Origin: Straminergon stramineum | Taxonomy: Eukaryota > Streptophyta > Bryopsida > Hypnales > Calliergonaceae | DNA: 64,000 nucleotides | Direction of reading: 5' to 3' | Assembly: GCA_963920665.1 (NCBI GenBank) | Contig: OY987264.1 | Span: 27,632,906-27,696,905 of the forward strand | Part shown: positions 61,201 through 64,000 of the stretch, piece by piece | Position numbering within the stretch: position 1 is the stretch's first letter | How the letters are laid out: every line of letters begins with the position of its first letter | Notes under the pieces: model-generated | Seen by the model: the letters and a program-made list of their open reading frames with translations, nothing else | The model's database searches: none | Told to the model about the DNA's origin: nothing | Made by a program: the position numbers and the translations under genes

Positions 61201-64000
61201 GGTGGGTGATTTGTAAGTTTCACCATGACAAATTATTACTGCATCCCAGTCGTATTCATGGATCTTCTTGTCCAATTGTTTCGAGCAGCTAGATATTTAT
61301 TCACTTCAAAGTGATGGTGCTCTGATTCTTTGGAAGTTCAATTTTCAGAAGACTAAGGGGTCAAGATTGGGCCCTTGTGCATTTGTGCTGAATTTCCTCT
61401 CGTGACGTGAGACTAATGAAGTATTCAAGCCTTGATATTCTTGTAGAAACACAGAGACTCATTCATCCAAGAGAGTGATTTTTCGTTCCTTGCCAACAAT
61501 GGTATAAATACTGTGCGCATTCCAGTTGGCTGGTGGATAGCATCCGATCCGGATCCTCCAGCGCCCTATGTTTCGGGATCCCTCCAAGCTCTTGACAATG
61601 CATTCCTGTGGGCCAAGTATGAACTCAAACTATTCACTTAATTCCCTATTTGCCAGAAGCTGATGTGCGGTTTGTATCTATCTATCGATCTATCTTGTGC
61701 ATGACATTAAAACGTTCGAATCAGCACATCTGAATGGACTCAAATGTCTCAGCAAAAAATGTCAATTCATGAAGCGAGTCGATTTGAACAATATTTGCCG
61801 ATTCGGATGCTGTTTTCTACAACTGATTGAAAAGAGTTAATATCTACTTGTCTTCGAAATACTAGATTCACTATTGTATAATTTGTGTCACAGTGCTCAC
61901 GGAATTAAGGTCATCATAGACCTCCACGCCGCCCCGGGCTCACAGAATGGGCAAGAACACAGCTCTTCACGTGATGGTGTTGCTGCTTGGGCGCAGCAAG
62001 GGGGAACAGACTACTTGTTGCAGTCGATCATGACCATAGACTTTCTTGCTGCCAGGTACTATTTTCCGCCCGTACTCCAAGTCCATGTTCTGATTGAATA
62101 GCTTCTCTGATGGAATATAAATCACCGAAAAGTGACACCTCATGGTTCTAGATGGAAAATTCCCTTAATATGTTTGTTAAGAGGTAACCCTATAAAGAAC
62201 TTGTTCCTTCCCTTGAGAGATTTCTTAGGTTCCCATATGATGATAAGGTCATTTGATTGTAGTTGGGTGGACTATGGTAGTAAGCACCATGTCTATGCTT
62301 GGATTTGAACTCATGAGTACTTCATTGGTGTGCAATAGCCAAAGCTACAAAGCCACAAAGCCAAGACTACAAGTGTTTGAGTAGAGCTACCATTATTATA
62401 TTTGTCTTGTGATTGGATTGAAGAAAATTTCAATGCACCAAAGAATTTGTCATTTGGATACCATAATTATGCAAAAGTTCTATTCTTAAAATGTAACTAA
62501 CTCAAGTTTTGGTGTTAAAGTGGTATACACTCTCAAAATCAATATGTACGCATCATGCTAGAGCTAATTTAGGGATTTACATATAGGTGTGTTAGGCACT
62601 AAGGTCTTCTACTTCTCACTCCTATTCCTTTCCACTTTTCCTCTCTTAAAAGTCTAGAAGTTTAAGAGTGAATGTCTTGTTTAGGGTCTAATATAGATTT
62701 AAATAAAAAGGAACATGTTTAGGTTGATCACATTGACCTTTGGTTTTAATAAATAGCTAGATGAGGGTCTCCATTAGTGAGATTCTCTTGCAATGACTAT
62801 CTAGGTTGATGATGGATGAACAAAGTTCTTTGGAAGATTTGTGGATGAGGTTTGTAACAAATCAAATGATTCTTGTGGGCTTCCATATGAAGGTATGCCA
62901 ATGACGAAGCTTTACTTGGAATTGAACTACTGAATGAGCCATTTGCAACAGTGGTTCCCTTCAACGTTTTGGAATATTACTACAAGTGGGGATACAATGT
63001 CGTCCGGAAGCACACGGCATCTGCCTATGTCATTATGTGCCAACGCATTGAGGGCGATTTTGGAGAGTTTGTGAATACCTTACCAGCAGACAATGTTGTC
63101 CTTGATGTTCATTTCTACAACCTTTTCAATGCTGATCTCTTTAACAAGACAACGGCTCAATGGAACATTGACTTCATTAACAATGATCGGCGTAGTCTCT
63201 TGCAAAAGTTGAACACAGATGGGAATGCCCTCCTCTTTGTTGGTGAGTTTTAATTGAGTGTTGAGATGTTTACCTTATCTTGTCGTTTAATGTCCCTTCT
63301 TTGCTCTCCTAAGGTGTCTTTGGTAGTTGCAATTGGTTCACAAATGAGACAAAGTGAAGAGTGAGTTACATCAGACTTTTTAGTTTCATGTGGCCTAATA
63401 CCAAGGATTCTAAAATGTTTGCAAGATACAAGTCATCCATACCCATAGAGTACATTTGAGATTATGCAAATTGCATGCATATGATTCCTTCAATTGGTTG
63501 GGTACTCAGTTGGTTGACTATTTATTGGATATGAGTTCATATACCTAGTTTACCTTTGAAAGGAGACACCAAGGGTAACACTTGAGTTTCAGTTAGTGAA
63601 TCTATGGACAACAATCTTGATCATTCTTCATCAATGTTGGATTGCTAGTCTAAGGAAGTTTTAGAGTACAATTCTTTTTCTTTTTTCAATTTGAGACTTT
63701 CTTGCCTATGCCAAGAGTCTACTTCCAATTGCAGACACCAAGGGTAGCATTTGTTCCCTATGTCTATGTCATATCAAGGTCTCTAATTGTTGAATTATCC
63801 CAATGCAATGCAATCTTTTGTCATGTGGATTAATTTACACAAACCTATGTTACTGAACATTCTCATTGACCCCCTCTCTCTCTCTTCTCTCTTTCAATTG
63901 CTGTGCAGGTGAGTGGACTAACGAGTGGGAAGTGGAAGGTGCCTCCCAAACTGATTACCAGAGGTTTGGAGCAGCTCAGTTGGAGGTTTTTGGGCAAGCA
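58250..64000 (+). CDS. GH5 glucan/beta-glucosidase with fascin-like domain (3' partial)
   Basis: Visible exons: 58250-58309, 59385-59591 (or 59382, see below), 60198-60317, 60595-60789, 61049-61201, 61447-61616, 61894-62055, 62893-63242, 63909-64000. All junctions are GT-AG and in phase, giving about 503 residues before the window ends. Exon 1 encodes a hydrophobic signal peptide (MAALMQLVRVYVALGLVVAL), so the protein is probably secreted. The mature start leads to VRAVNLGGWLVIEKWI; exons 3-5 form a fascin-like beta-trefoil region (about residues 90-240) set inside the enzyme; RIPVGWW, DLHAAPGSQNG, LLNEP (acid/base Glu, about 371) and VGEW (nucleophile Glu, about 474) are GH5 signatures. Plant relatives are annotated as glucan 1,3-beta-glucosidase or GH5 beta-glucosidase, such as the fascin-domain enzyme of rice. 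The true substrate is not certain. Exon 1 is the weakest call; exon 2 could begin at CAG 59382 or CTT 59385. Confidence 0.9.
63872..63899 (+). repeat. CT-rich microsatellite at an intron end
   Basis: CCCTCTCTCTCTCTCTTCTC lies just before the acceptor of the last visible GH5 exon and probably acts as its polypyrimidine tract. Confidence 0.7.

Noticed and set aside
1..64000. tRNA, rRNA, CRISPR arrays or bacterial-type operons.
   Set aside because: No cloverleaf or rRNA sequence was recognised by eye, and the DNA is clearly a eukaryotic nuclear genome. A tRNA scan would be needed to exclude a single tRNA gene.

Overview
The window is nuclear DNA of a land plant. It has long AT-rich intergenic stretches full of transposable elements, spliced genes with GT-AG introns, an L1-type LINE with a plant-style ORF1, and three plant genes: an F-box protein, a lysophospholipid acyltransferase with EF-hands (LPEAT2 type), and a GH5 glucosidase with a fascin-like domain. 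The low gene density and GC-rich, intronless F-box gene would fit a seed-free plant (bryophyte, lycophyte or fern). That placement is inference; nothing seen fixes the species.

Layout. Bases 1-6577 hold a nearly full-length LINE: ORF1 open to the window edge, ORF2 broken by one in-frame TGA, a 3' UTR with a hairpin, and a 33-base poly(A) tail. Bases 6.6-23.9 kb are AT-rich and gene-free. They contain foldback MITEs, a roughly 178-bp tandem repeat, a 63-bp tandem repeat, a strong hairpin and several TTAA-bounded elements. A single-exon F-box gene lies at 24.9-26.1 kb (+). More TTAA-bounded elements, some nested, fill 27.1-30.2 kb. A 14-exon LPEAT2 gene occupies 36,176-30,762 (-); its exons join in phase to a 548-residue protein. 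From 39.5 to 55.5 kb the sequence is again mostly transposons, including a 2.5-kb element with long terminal inverted repeats (TIRs), two short LINE tails, and the densest cluster of TTAA-bounded elements. A GH5 glucan glucosidase gene starts at 58,250 (+), with nine exons visible, and runs off the right edge.

The strongest unexplained signal is a family of non-coding elements of roughly 230 to 930 bp. They begin TTAACCCCTAAAGG(A/T)CC and end with the matching inverted sequence. At least eight copies keep TTAA at both ends, nothing beyond TTAA is shared between copies, and many share an internal module. This is the boundary pattern of piggyBac-type transposition, but no transposase is present, so the assignment is a hypothesis. 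A second notable signal is a stem-loop near the LINE 3' end that keeps its pairing in a second, truncated copy through three paired base changes.

The three host genes are unrelated in function (ubiquitin-ligase adaptor, membrane lipid remodelling, cell-wall or glycoside hydrolysis) and show no sign of acting together. Exon boundaries, homologies and repeat families were read by eye, without database or folding software.
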